Below the pieces are notes generated by a model. That model had not been told where the DNA came from. It ran no database searches and saw nothing but the letters and a program-made list of their open reading frames with translations. 64,000 nt of DNA from Ignavibacteriales bacterium (GTDB lineage: Bacteria > Bacteroidota > Ignavibacteria > Ignavibacteriales > Melioribacteraceae), in assembly GCA_026390775.1 (NCBI GenBank), contig JAPLFF010000007.1, positions 744,001 to 808,000 on the forward strand. Reading direction: 5' to 3'. The position numbers were made by a program, and so were the translations under genes. The stretch's first letter is position 1. Every line of letters begins with the position of its first letter. Positions 29,027 to 37,192 of the stretch are shown here, piece by piece.

Positions 29027-29773
29027 TTACTTTTTATCTGTTTGTTTTGCAACTGCATTAATTGCCGCATTAATTGCTTCTTGATCGCCTAGATAATAAT
29101 GTTTGATCGGTTTCAAATCTTTATCAAGTTCGTAAACTAGAGGTACACCGGTTGGAATATTTAATTCGGTTATTTCAGCTTCAGTAATTTTATCAAGATA
29201 TTTTACAAGCGCGCGCAAACTATTTCCGTGTGCAGCAATAATAACACGTTTTCTGCTCTTGATAGTCGGTGCGATTGTATCATGCCAATACGGTAAAAAA
29301 CGATCAACTGTGAGTTTCAAACTTTCTGTTAATGGAATATCTTTCTTATCAAGATCAGCATAGCGTCGGTCTTTGCCTGGATATCTTTCATCATTTTCTT
29401 CAAGCGATGGCGGCGGAACATCGTAACTTCTTCGCCACAATTTTACTTTTTCATTACCATATTTTTCTGCCGTCTCTGCTTTGTTCAATCCTTGAAGCGC
29501 TCCGTAATGTCTTTCATTCAATCGCCACGATTTGATGACCGGAATCCATAACAGATCCAATCCCTCGAGAGTAATGTTGAGAGTTCTTATAGCTCGTTTC
29601 AAAACAGATGTAAATGCGATATCAAAAGTATAACCTTCTTGTTTAAGAACAATTCCGGCCTGTTTAGCTTCTTCCAATCCTTTTTCCGAAAGATCAACAT
29701 CCGTCCAACCGGTAAAAAGATTTAGTTTATTCCATTCGCTTTCACCGTGTCTTAGTAATACTACTTTGTACAT
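29027..29773 (-). CDS. gpmA: 2,3-bisphosphoglycerate-dependent phosphoglycerate mutase
   Basis: Glycolytic interconversion of 3- and 2-phosphoglycerate. The phosphohistidine motif LRHGESEWN (His9) opens the protein; [13 protein letters not shown], the [15 protein letters not shown] block and the second catalytic [10 protein letters not shown] follow. Length 248 is that of the dPGM family. It is divergent from the TPM-domain gene. Its pathway partner, a class I aldolase, is at 45583. Confidence 0.96.
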   Translation of the reverse strand: MYKVVLLRHGESEWNKLNLFTGWTDVDLSEKGLEEAKQAGIVLKQEGYTFDIAFTSVLKRAIRTLNITLEGLDLLWIPVIKSWRLNERHYGALQGLNKAETAEKYGNEKVKLWRRSYDVPPPSLEENDERYPGKDRRYADLDKKDIPLTESLKLTVDRFLPYWHDTIAPTIKSRKRVIIAAHGNSLRALVKYLDKITEAEITELNIPTGVPLVYELDKDLKPIKHYYLGDQEAINAAINAVAKQTDKK

Positions 29774-29887
29774 TTTTTAATTTCCATAATTGTTGTAAAT
29801 GCTTTGGCAAATATAGGAAAATTTGAAAAGAGGAGAGTTTCTTTTGATTGCATCTTCTGTTATCTTTGCTGCAAAAGTGTGAGCCAA

Positions 29888-30343
29888 ATGGATCGTCTGA
29901 TTTATAATTTCTTTAGTGATGATGATTTTCTGCGCATCTCAAATAAGATCAAAGAGATGGAGAAAAATACTTCCGGGGAAATCCGCGTTGCAGTAAAAGA
30001 AAAGAAACATTTTCTCGACCGCAAAAAAAATATTCGTCAACTGGCAGAAAAGGAATTCCATAAGCTTAACATGCACAACACACGCGATAAGACCGGAATA
30101 CTTCTTTATTTACTTTTGAATGAAAGACAATTCTACATACTTGCCGATAAAGGTATTCATGAAAAAGTCGGCGATGAAACTTGGCATAAAGTTCGTGATG
30201 AAATACAAGATCATTTTAAGAACGGAAATTTTCCAGAAGGATTAATTTGGGGAATTGAAAGAGTCGGTAAAATTCTTTCAAATCACTTTCCTATAAAAAC
30301 AGACGATACAAACGAGCTCTCCAATGAGATCGTAATCGAATGA
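29888..30343 (+). CDS. TPM-domain protein
   Basis: A 151-residue protein with a TPM (TLP18.3/Psb32/MOLO-1) domain: KIKEMEKNTSGEIRVAVK, EKEFHKLNMHNTRDKTGILLYLLLNERQFYILADKGIHEKV and FPEGLIWGIERVGKIL. Unlike many TPM proteins it has no signal peptide or membrane helix, so it looks cytoplasmic, like the YgcG-related short forms. The ATG at 29888 is chosen because the upstream 28 codons are Cys-rich and non-homologous. Function is unclear (acid phosphatase activity is reported for some plant members). Confidence 0.8.
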   Translation: MDRLIYNFFSDDDFLRISNKIKEMEKNTSGEIRVAVKEKKHFLDRKKNIRQLAEKEFHKLNMHNTRDKTGILLYLLLNERQFYILADKGIHEKVGDETWHKVRDEIQDHFKNGNFPEGLIWGIERVGKILSNHFPIKTDDTNELSNEIVIE

Positions 30344-30412
30344 TCTTTTCTGCAAACCGCCCACTGCTAACTGTACGGAAATTTTTTAGCTCACATCTCT
30401 GTTTATAACTTC

Positions 30413-31351
30413 ATGAAACGAAAAGAATTTATAAAGAAAAGTTTCTTAGCCGCGGGCGCAATAATACTAGCTCCCTTATTTATTAATTCCGATTCAAAAG
30501 CAAAACCAAGTGTTAAACTAAATTATAAACCCGAACCGCATAAATGGAATGACAATGAATTAACACTTGCCTGGATCGGGCAGTCAACAGTATTAATAAA
30601 TTTTTTGGGTAAGTGGATCATAACAGATCCGGTTTTATTCGAACGGATCGGTGTATATTTCTTCGGCGGTTCTATCGGTCCGGCACGACTTACGCCTCCG
30701 GCGCTTGAAGTTCATGAAATACCCAAACCGGATATTATTCTTCTTTCGCATGCACATATGGATCACATGGATTATCCAACACTAAAAACTATTGCTGAAC
30801 ATTATCCGAATGAAATTGATGTTATCACAGCTTACTTAACAAAAGATGTTATTAATGATCTGCCATGGAAATCACTTCACGTAATGGATTGGAATGATGA
30901 ACTGATTCTTAACAATATAAGATTCAGAGCTAACGAAGTAAAACATTTCGGCTGGCGTTTTCCGTGGGAGAAAGACCGCTCGCGCGGATATTTCAAGGAT
31001 GGAAGAAGCTACAACGCATATTTGATCGAATATAAAAACAAGAAAATTTTATTCGGCGGAGATACATCTTTGCAGGATAAATTCCACCAGCTAAAAAATG
31101 AAAATATCGATGTTGCACTTATGCCCATTGGCGCTTACAATCCTTGGTTAAGAAACCATTGCAATCCGGAACAAGCATTACAAATGGCAACCGAGATCAA
31201 CGCAAAATATTTCATTCCGATGCACACTAAAACGTTTCAGCAGGGTGTAGAACCGTTCAACGAACCAATTGACTGGATGAAACGAATTGCTCCAAATTAT
31301 AATATTAAAATCGGTCTGGAAGAAATCGGGCAGACGTTTGTTTTGTCTTAA
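30413..31351 (+). CDS. MBL-fold metallo-hydrolase (UlaG/NAPE-PLD-like)
   Basis: Metallo-beta-lactamase-fold hydrolase with an exported N-terminus: KRKEFIKKSFLAAGAIILAP resembles a Tat signal in which the second Arg is Lys. The metal motif LSHAHMDHMDYPTL, followed by FGGDTSLQDKFH and the late IPMHTKTF, gives a full dinuclear site. Overall it resembles the UlaG/NAPE-PLD branch (LAWIGQSTVLINFLGKWIITDP). The substrate is unknown. It precedes the glycyl-radical locus by about 120 bases on the same strand but is not obviously part of it. Confidence 0.87.
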   Translation: MKRKEFIKKSFLAAGAIILAPLFINSDSKAKPSVKLNYKPEPHKWNDNELTLAWIGQSTVLINFLGKWIITDPVLFERIGVYFFGGSIGPARLTPPALEVHEIPKPDIILLSHAHMDHMDYPTLKTIAEHYPNEIDVITAYLTKDVINDLPWKSLHVMDWNDELILNNIRFRANEVKHFGWRFPWEKDRSRGYFKDGRSYNAYLIEYKNKKILFGGDTSLQDKFHQLKNENIDVALMPIGAYNPWLRNHCNPEQALQMATEINAKYFIPMHTKTFQQGVEPFNEPIDWMKRIAPNYNIKIGLEEIGQTFVLS

Positions 31352-31471
31352 TCTCTCTGAGCTTCACTCTTCTCTCATATAATAAAAGCGGTAACTAAGT
31401 CGATTCTTTTTCTTTACACCCCTTTCAATTATATTAACCGCACAAAAAAAAATAATAACGCCCGTTTTACT

Positions 31472-32278
31472 GTGCAAGACAAAGGTTACATCTTTGATAT
31501 AAAAAAGTTCTCGGTTAATGACGGACCGGGAATCCGCACAACCGTTTTTTTCAAAGGCTGTCCGCTCAATTGCTGGTGGTGTCATAATCCCGAATCTCAA
31601 CACACAGAACCTGAAGAAGTTGATAACTGCATTTTTAGATGGAGTCTCTCACACGATCAATCACAGCGGAACAAGATAGGTTCTCAAGTTTCTGTTGATG
31701 AAGTGATGAAAGAAATCGAAAAAGATCTTCCTTTCTACGAAGAATCAAACGGAGGCGCAACCTTTTCTGGCGGTGAACCGATGCTTCAAATTGATTTTCT
31801 GCAATCGCTTCTTGCTGAATGCAAAAAGAAAGATATTAACGCCGCTGTTGATACTACCGGTTACGTACCGTTCAGTGACTTTGAAAAAATTTATGATAAA
31901 ACGGATATTTTTCTTTACGATCTGAAACTCATGGATGATAAAATTCACTTTGAATATTGCGGTGTATCCAATAAACTGATTCATGAAAATCTCAAAAATC
32001 TTTCTTCCCGCGGTGATAAAATTATTTTACGTCTTCCTATTATTCCTACAATAACCGACACAGAAGAAAATATTTCTCAAACTATTTCTTTTATCTCAAC
32101 ATTAAAGAACATCCGCGAGATTGATCTGCTTCCCTTTCACAGCACGGCAAAATCTAAATACGAACGGATGCAAAAAGAGAACAAAGTTGTTAATTTAGTA
32201 CCGCCTACAAAAGAATATATGAATGAATTAAGAAATAGATTCCTACAACTTGGCATTCCGATCAAGGTCGGAGGATAA
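31472..32278 (+). CDS. Glycyl-radical enzyme activase
   Basis: Radical SAM enzyme that installs the glycyl radical on the dehydratase encoded two bases downstream. The cluster motif is Cys30-x3-Cys34-x2-Cys37 (GCPLNCWWCHNP), after DGPGIRTTVFFKG. GGATFSGGEPMLQ and YDLKLMD are standard activase motifs. It lacks the extra ferredoxin-like cysteine pairs found in many activases, so it is the short, PflA-like form. The start is GTG 31472. The tight coupling makes it the specific partner (HypE-type) of the downstream enzyme. Confidence 0.92.
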   Translation: MQDKGYIFDIKKFSVNDGPGIRTTVFFKGCPLNCWWCHNPESQHTEPEEVDNCIFRWSLSHDQSQRNKIGSQVSVDEVMKEIEKDLPFYEESNGGATFSGGEPMLQIDFLQSLLAECKKKDINAAVDTTGYVPFSDFEKIYDKTDIFLYDLKLMDDKIHFEYCGVSNKLIHENLKNLSSRGDKIILRLPIIPTITDTEENISQTISFISTLKNIREIDLLPFHSTAKSKYERMQKENKVVNLVPPTKEYMNELRNRFLQLGIPIKVGG

Positions 32279-32280
32279 AA

Positions 32281-34644
32281 ATGAACGAAAAAATAAAAAA
32301 ACTCAGACAGCAATCACTTGATGCAATTCCCACGCTTTCGCATGAACGTGCAAAACTTTTAACTGAATTTTACAAAAGCGGAGAGCCGCAAAAACATTCC
32401 GTTCCGGTTGCACGCGCTTTAGCTTTCAAATACCTTTTAGAGCATAAAGAACTTTGTATAAATGATGGTGAGCTTTTCGTTGGTGAAAAAGGACCTGCGC
32501 CAAAAGCAACACCGACCTATCCGGAACTCTGTGTTCACTCACAGCAAGATTTGGAAATTCTTCACAACCGCGAAAAAGTATGGTTCAAATCGAGTGATAA
32601 AACTCGTAACGTAATTCTTAATGAAGTGGCTCCTTTCTGGAAAGGAAAAAGTATTCGCGAAAAAATCTTTGAAGAAGTTGACCAAGAATGGCGCGATTCA
32701 TACAAAGCCGGAATTTTCACAGAGTTTATGGAACAGCGCGCTCCGGGACATACGGTTGGCGATGATAAAATTTTTAAAAAGGGAATGCTTGATTTCAAAA
32801 AAGAGATTCAAGAAGCAATCAGCAAGTTAGATTTTTATAACGATCCGGAAGCGTTCTCAAAACGCGAAGAACTGCACGCTATGGAAATTTCTGCTGAAGC
32901 TTTAATTGCATTTGCGAAACGTTACAGCAAAAAACTTTCCGAGCTTGCTGAAACAGAAAAAGATAAACAACGCAAGAACGAACTTGAAACAATGGCAGGT
33001 ATTTGCGAGCGCGTTCCGGCAAATGCACCGCGTACATTCTGGGAAGCACTTCAATATTATTGGTTCGTTCATCTAGGAGTTACAACAGAACTCAACACAT
33101 GGGATTCATTCAATCCGGGACGGCTTGATCAGCATCTTTATCCATTTTATAAACGAGATATTGAAAGCGGACTGCTGAACGAAAAACAAGCGTGCGAACT
33201 TCTTCAATCATTCTGGATAAAGTTTAACAATCAACCTGCTCCCCCGAAAGTCGGTGTGACTGCACAGGAAAGTAATACTTACACGGATTTTTGTTTGATC
33301 AACATTGGCGGCGTTACTGAAAAAGGCGATGATGCATCCAACGAGATGAGCTACATACTTCTTGATACTATTGAAGAAATGCGTTTGCTTCAGCCAAGCT
33401 CGATGGTACAGGTAAGTAAAAAAAATCCGGATAAACTTTTAAGACGCGCTTTGAAAATCATTAAAACCGGTTATGGTCAGCCGTCTATCTTCAACACTGA
33501 TGCGATAATTCAAGAACTAACACGGCAAGGTAAATCAATAATTGACGCACGATGCGGCGGTGCAAGCGGATGCGTTGAAGCCGATGCATTCGGAAAAGAA
33601 GCGTACATTCTTACCGGCTACTTCAACATTCCTAAAATTTTGGAAATCACTCTTCACAACGGATTAGATCCGCTAACAGAAGAACAAATTGGGTTACAAA
33701 CCGGAAATCCGGAATCATTCAAATCATTTGATGAACTTTATTCTGCTTTCGAAAAACAACTCAATCATTTCATAGATATTAAGATTAAAGGAAATATCAT
33801 CATCGAACGAATTTATGCTGAATACATGCCCGCACCGTTCTTATCTATATTGATTGACGATTGTATCAAGAAAGGAAAAGATTATAATGCCGGCGGAGCG
33901 CGTTACAATTCATCTTATATACAAGGAGTTGGTATAGGAACCATTACCGATTCACTTTCTTCAATCAAGTTCAACGTGTTTGATAATAAGAATTTTACAA
34001 TGAGTGAAATGCTTGAACTTCTTAAATGTAATTTCGAAAACAAAAAAGAGGAGAGAGAAAAACTTTTGTTCTTTACTCCAAAGTACGGTAATGACGACGA
34101 CTATGCTGATGATATATTGCGAAAAGTTTTTGAAAGTTACTTTAAAGCTGTAGATGGAAGGCCGAATACAAAAGGCGGGCATTTCAGAATTGATCTGTTG
34201 CCAACTACTTGTCACATTTATTTTGGAAGTGTTCTTGGCGCAACACCCGACGGACGTTTTGCAAAAGAACCTGTAAGCGAAGGAATTTCTCCAGTGCAAG
34301 GCGCTGACGTACATGGTCCTACTTCTGTTATTAAATCTGCATCAAAGATTGATCATCTACGGACGGGCGGAACATTGCTTAATCAAAAATTTACTCCTAA
34401 CTTTCTTGAGACCGATGAGGGAATTGAAAAAGTTCTTTATCTCATCAGAACATATTTTAAGTTGGACGGACATCATATGCAGTTTAATGTTGTTAATGCA
34501 GAAACTTTGCGCGAAGCACAAAAGCATCCTGAAAAATACAGGGATCTTATTGTTCGAGTTGCCGGTTATAGTGATTACTTCGTTGATCTCGGCGAAGATT
34601 TACAGAATGAAATTATTAGAAGAACAGAACATACTGGTGCGTGA
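32281..34644 (+). CDS. hypD: Glycyl radical dehydratase, trans-4-hydroxy-L-proline dehydratase-like
   Basis: Oxygen-sensitive radical enzyme of the PFL superfamily (787 aa). The thiyl Cys431 and general-base Glu433 are in GGASGCVEAD, and the radical glycine Gly762 in RVAGYSD. A GCVE active site marks dehydratases, whereas pyruvate formate-lyase has adjacent cysteines. The following blocks FGKEAYILTGYFNIPKILE and IKGNIIIERIYAEYMPAPF match, from memory, the HypD family, which turns trans-4-hydroxy-L-proline into P5C. HypD usually has ETG/ETGA after the Cys; EADA here is a small difference. Neighbouring proline-pathway genes support the call. Alternative: another GCVE dehydratase. Confidence 0.83.
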   Translation: MNEKIKKLRQQSLDAIPTLSHERAKLLTEFYKSGEPQKHSVPVARALAFKYLLEHKELCINDGELFVGEKGPAPKATPTYPELCVHSQQDLEILHNREKVWFKSSDKTRNVILNEVAPFWKGKSIREKIFEEVDQEWRDSYKAGIFTEFMEQRAPGHTVGDDKIFKKGMLDFKKEIQEAISKLDFYNDPEAFSKREELHAMEISAEALIAFAKRYSKKLSELAETEKDKQRKNELETMAGICERVPANAPRTFWEALQYYWFVHLGVTTELNTWDSFNPGRLDQHLYPFYKRDIESGLLNEKQACELLQSFWIKFNNQPAPPKVGVTAQESNTYTDFCLINIGGVTEKGDDASNEMSYILLDTIEEMRLLQPSSMVQVSKKNPDKLLRRALKIIKTGYGQPSIFNTDAIIQELTRQGKSIIDARCGGASGCVEADAFGKEAYILTGYFNIPKILEITLHNGLDPLTEEQIGLQTGNPESFKSFDELYSAFEKQLNHFIDIKIKGNIIIERIYAEYMPAPFLSILIDDCIKKGKDYNAGGARYNSSYIQGVGIGTITDSLSSIKFNVFDNKNFTMSEMLELLKCNFENKKEEREKLLFFTPKYGNDDDYADDILRKVFESYFKAVDGRPNTKGGHFRIDLLPTTCHIYFGSVLGATPDGRFAKEPVSEGISPVQGADVHGPTSVIKSASKIDHLRTGGTLLNQKFTPNFLETDEGIEKVLYLIRTYFKLDGHHMQFNVVNAETLREAQKHPEKYRDLIVRVAGYSDYFVDLGEDLQNEIIRRTEHTGA

Positions 34645-34671
34645 ATAAATCAACAATATCATCTTGGCGAA

Positions 34672-34838
34672 AGTTTGCCTACCGGCAGGAGGACCAGAAT
34701 CCATAAGCAATGCTGTATTACATTTACATATTAGCAAGTAAAAGAAATAGAACACTTTATTTTGGAATGACAATCATAATTGAAGGAACTACACCATGTT
34801 CAAATCAAAAACTTACATTCAACGCAGAGCAGAATTAA
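34672..34838 (+). pseudogene. Remnant of a GIY-YIG endonuclease gene with repeat
   Basis: ATG at 34710 starts MLYYIYILASKRNRTLYFGMT, which is the conserved first strand pair of UPF0213/GIY-YIG nucleases, then the similarity ends abruptly and the frame stops at 34838, inside the next gene. The stretch before it (CTACCGGCAGGAGG at 34679-34692, then CCAGAATCC) resembles palindromic sequence commonly flanking such genes. About 21 residues of the domain remain. Inference: a degraded dispersed nuclease element. Confidence 0.55.
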
Positions 34839-36190
34839 AAAAGAAGATCGGTAAAGGATTGATTTTGTTCCTGGGCAACAATGAAGCGCCGATGAATTAT
34901 ACAGATAACACTTACTCATACCGTCAGGACAGCACTTTTCTATATTACTTCGGATTGGATAGATCAGAATTAGCTGCAGTTATAGATGTTGATGAGAATA
35001 AGGAAATTGTTTTCGGAAATGATTTCTCACTCGATGATATAGTTTGGATGGGACCGCAACAAACCGTTAAACAACTTGCATCGAAATACGGAGTAAAACA
35101 AACTGCATCATTGAATGATCTTGAAACTATGTGCGCTAATGCAATTAAGCAAGGAAGAAAAATTCATTTTATTCCTCAATACCGATATGATAATGTTTTT
35201 ACTTTGCACAGAATTCTTGGAATAATGTCCAGCCGTATAAATAATTTTGCTTCAACAGAATTGATTAAAGCAATCGCCGAACAGAGAATGATAAAATCCA
35301 ACGAAGAACTAGCAGAGATTGAAAAAGCAATTGCAATTTCTTATCAGATGCAGACTTCTGCCATGCGTTTTGCAAGACCCGAAATGTACGAACGCGATGT
35401 AATGGGATTTATTGCCGGATTAGCAATGTCGCTTGGAAGCGGAACATCATTCCCGGTAATTTTATCACGTCACGGAGAAACTCTTCACAATCATTTTTAC
35501 GGAAATAAATTTAAGAATGGCGATTTGGTTGTAAATGATTCCGGTGCAGAATCAGCTTTACATTATGCAAGTGATATAACACGCACATTTCCGGTTAACG
35601 GAAAATTTTCTCCGCGTCAAAAAGATATTTACGAAATAGTTCTTCTCTCACAGCTTGTAGCAATATCGGAAATTAAACCGGATATAAATTTTAAATCGGT
35701 TCATCTTAAAACAGCCAGAGTAATTGCAGAGGGTTTGAAAGCAGTTGGATTGATGAAAGGAAATATGAAAAATGCTGTTGAAGCCGGTGCACATGCTTTG
35801 TTCTTCCCGCATGGACTTGGACATTTAATGGGTCTTGATGTTCACGATATGGAAAATTATGGCGAGAATAATCTTGGCTATGATGAAAAAACAAAACGAA
35901 GTACACAATTCGGTTTAAAATATTTACGTTATGCAAAACCGCTTGTTCCCGGAACCGTTATTACAGTTGAACCGGGCATCTATTTCATTCCTCAGTTGAT
36001 AGATAAATGGCAAGGAGAGAAAAAGTTTACTGAGTTCATCAACTACAGCAAAGTTAATCAGTACAAAAATTTCGGCGGCGTTAGAATTGAAGATGATGTT
36101 GTTGTAACAAAGAAAGGATGTCGCGTACTTGGCAAACCAATTCCTAAAGCCGTTGATGATGTTGAGGCTATAGCTTCTGACAAAATTTAA
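34796..36190 (+). CDS. Xaa-Pro aminopeptidase (M24B)
   Basis: Metallopeptidase that removes N-terminal residues preceding proline (or hydroxyproline). The N-terminal creatinase-like domain (YTDNTYSYRQDSTFLYYFGLDRSELA) is followed by a pita-bread M24 domain with ligands Asp in VNDSGAES, Asp in ASDITRTF, His in GLGHLMGLDVHD, Glu in VEPGIYF and Glu in GVRIEDDV. The length of 464 residues fits PepP. It follows hypD after a 150-base gap with a nuclease remnant. In context it would release Pro and Hyp from peptides for the neighbouring catabolic enzymes. Confidence 0.92.
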   Translation: MFKSKTYIQRRAELKKKIGKGLILFLGNNEAPMNYTDNTYSYRQDSTFLYYFGLDRSELAAVIDVDENKEIVFGNDFSLDDIVWMGPQQTVKQLASKYGVKQTASLNDLETMCANAIKQGRKIHFIPQYRYDNVFTLHRILGIMSSRINNFASTELIKAIAEQRMIKSNEELAEIEKAIAISYQMQTSAMRFARPEMYERDVMGFIAGLAMSLGSGTSFPVILSRHGETLHNHFYGNKFKNGDLVVNDSGAESALHYASDITRTFPVNGKFSPRQKDIYEIVLLSQLVAISEIKPDINFKSVHLKTARVIAEGLKAVGLMKGNMKNAVEAGAHALFFPHGLGHLMGLDVHDMENYGENNLGYDEKTKRSTQFGLKYLRYAKPLVPGTVITVEPGIYFIPQLIDKWQGEKKFTEFINYSKVNQYKNFGGVRIEDDVVVTKKGCRVLGKPIPKAVDDVEAIASDKI

Positions 36191-36200
36191 CATATATGTT

Positions 36201-36234
36201 ATTTCGATCCCGATTTGTCGGGAGAGGAATCTCA
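36201..36234. repeat. Dispersed palindromic repeat (TCCCGATTTGTCGGGA type)
   Basis: ATTTCGATCCCGATTTGTCGGGAGAGGAATCTC with arms TCCCGA / TCGGGA (36208-36213 and 36218-36223). This text is typical of short dispersed elements of this bacterial group. It lies just upstream of the restriction gene. Confidence 0.5.
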
Positions 36235-36253
36235 AAATTAATTTGGAGAGAAT

Positions 36254-37192
36254 ATGCATCCATTTGAAGAAGAGTTAAGTGTAAGTAAAGAAGAAATTAC
36301 AATTCTACTTCAGAGTATAGGCAAAATTGAATGGTCTGATTTTTTGTTGAATCCGCGAAGATTACGTGGAAGCGACTTCTTGATGCGTTGGTCGCAAGGT
36401 GTTTGGAGCGAACACAGATTGATTGAGGCAGTGAACTCAACAAAAAAATATTTTGCTGTTCAATATGGACCAAGTAGTGCTGCACCATCAGATGATGTAC
36501 GAGAATTTGAATTATACTTTGAAAGATTAGATAAAGCAGGACTAGGAAATATCAAACGACCAGATTTGTTGATCTATAAAATTGAAGACCGAGAATTTGT
36601 AGACAATTTTCTCAATGATGTTGGAGGGGAACAGGAGTTACCATTCATAAAAGAAAAAGATTTACAACCACTCATAGAAAAATCATTAATTGGTGTTGAA
36701 TGTGAAAACTCGCTTTGGGTTGCGAAAGATATGCCCGCTTATGGAAGTGAACTTACCCCACAAAAAAGATTGAACGGAAAATTAGGGTTAAAAAAATCTG
36801 CCGTTCTTCCAACAATCATTGTAAAAGAAGAGGATTTAAAACCGTTAACTAGATGGCAGACAAGCAATAAAAAAACTATTCATATTTGGCATGGTTTCTA
36901 TGATTTAGCTTTTGGAATCTCTTATAATAGATTAAAAAGCTTAATTTCTAGAAAGCTTATACTTCCTACTGAGCAGGTCTTTCAAGCACCCGGAGGTGCA
37001 ACCACAAAAAAAATCATTTATAAAGTTTATTATCACTATGCTTATCCATTAGGGGTTTCGACGCAAGAACCAAAGTTAATACCTGCTTACATTAAAGATA
37101 AAAATGGTCATATACTCCCTTATGTAATGTTTGAAGGCGGTCAATTGAAAATTATGAACGAAGCATTAGAAGAATTAGAAAGGTTACGATGA
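36254..37192 (+). CDS. Type II restriction endonuclease (AccI-like, tentative)
   Basis: Predicted type II restriction enzyme of 312 residues, assigned mainly because it overlaps a TaqI-class DNA methyltransferase gene by four bases (ATGA). A plausible PD-(D/E)xK nuclease core is RPDLLIY (Asp104) and GVECENSLWVAKDMPAYG (Glu149, Glu151, Lys158). The N-terminus (FLMRWSQGVWSEHRLIEAVN) and C-terminal specificity region (HGFYDLAFGISYNRLKSLI) resemble my memory of AccI-type enzymes, which is uncertain. The recognition site cannot be read. Confidence 0.7.
   Translation: MHPFEEELSVSKEEITILLQSIGKIEWSDFLLNPRRLRGSDFLMRWSQGVWSEHRLIEAVNSTKKYFAVQYGPSSAAPSDDVREFELYFERLDKAGLGNIKRPDLLIYKIEDREFVDNFLNDVGGEQELPFIKEKDLQPLIEKSLIGVECENSLWVAKDMPAYGSELTPQKRLNGKLGLKKSAVLPTIIVKEEDLKPLTRWQTSNKKTIHIWHGFYDLAFGISYNRLKSLISRKLILPTEQVFQAPGGATTKKIIYKVYYHYAYPLGVSTQEPKLIPAYIKDKNGHILPYVMFEGGQLKIMNEALEELERLR

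Noticed and set aside
33961-34314. 117-codon minus-strand frame inside hypD
   Set aside because: Shadow of the glycyl radical enzyme gene; no start signal or homology pattern.
32281-34644. Annotation as pyruvate formate-lyase (pflB)
   Set aside because: The active site is GCVE with one Cys, a dehydratase signature, not the adjacent Cys-Cys pair of PFL.
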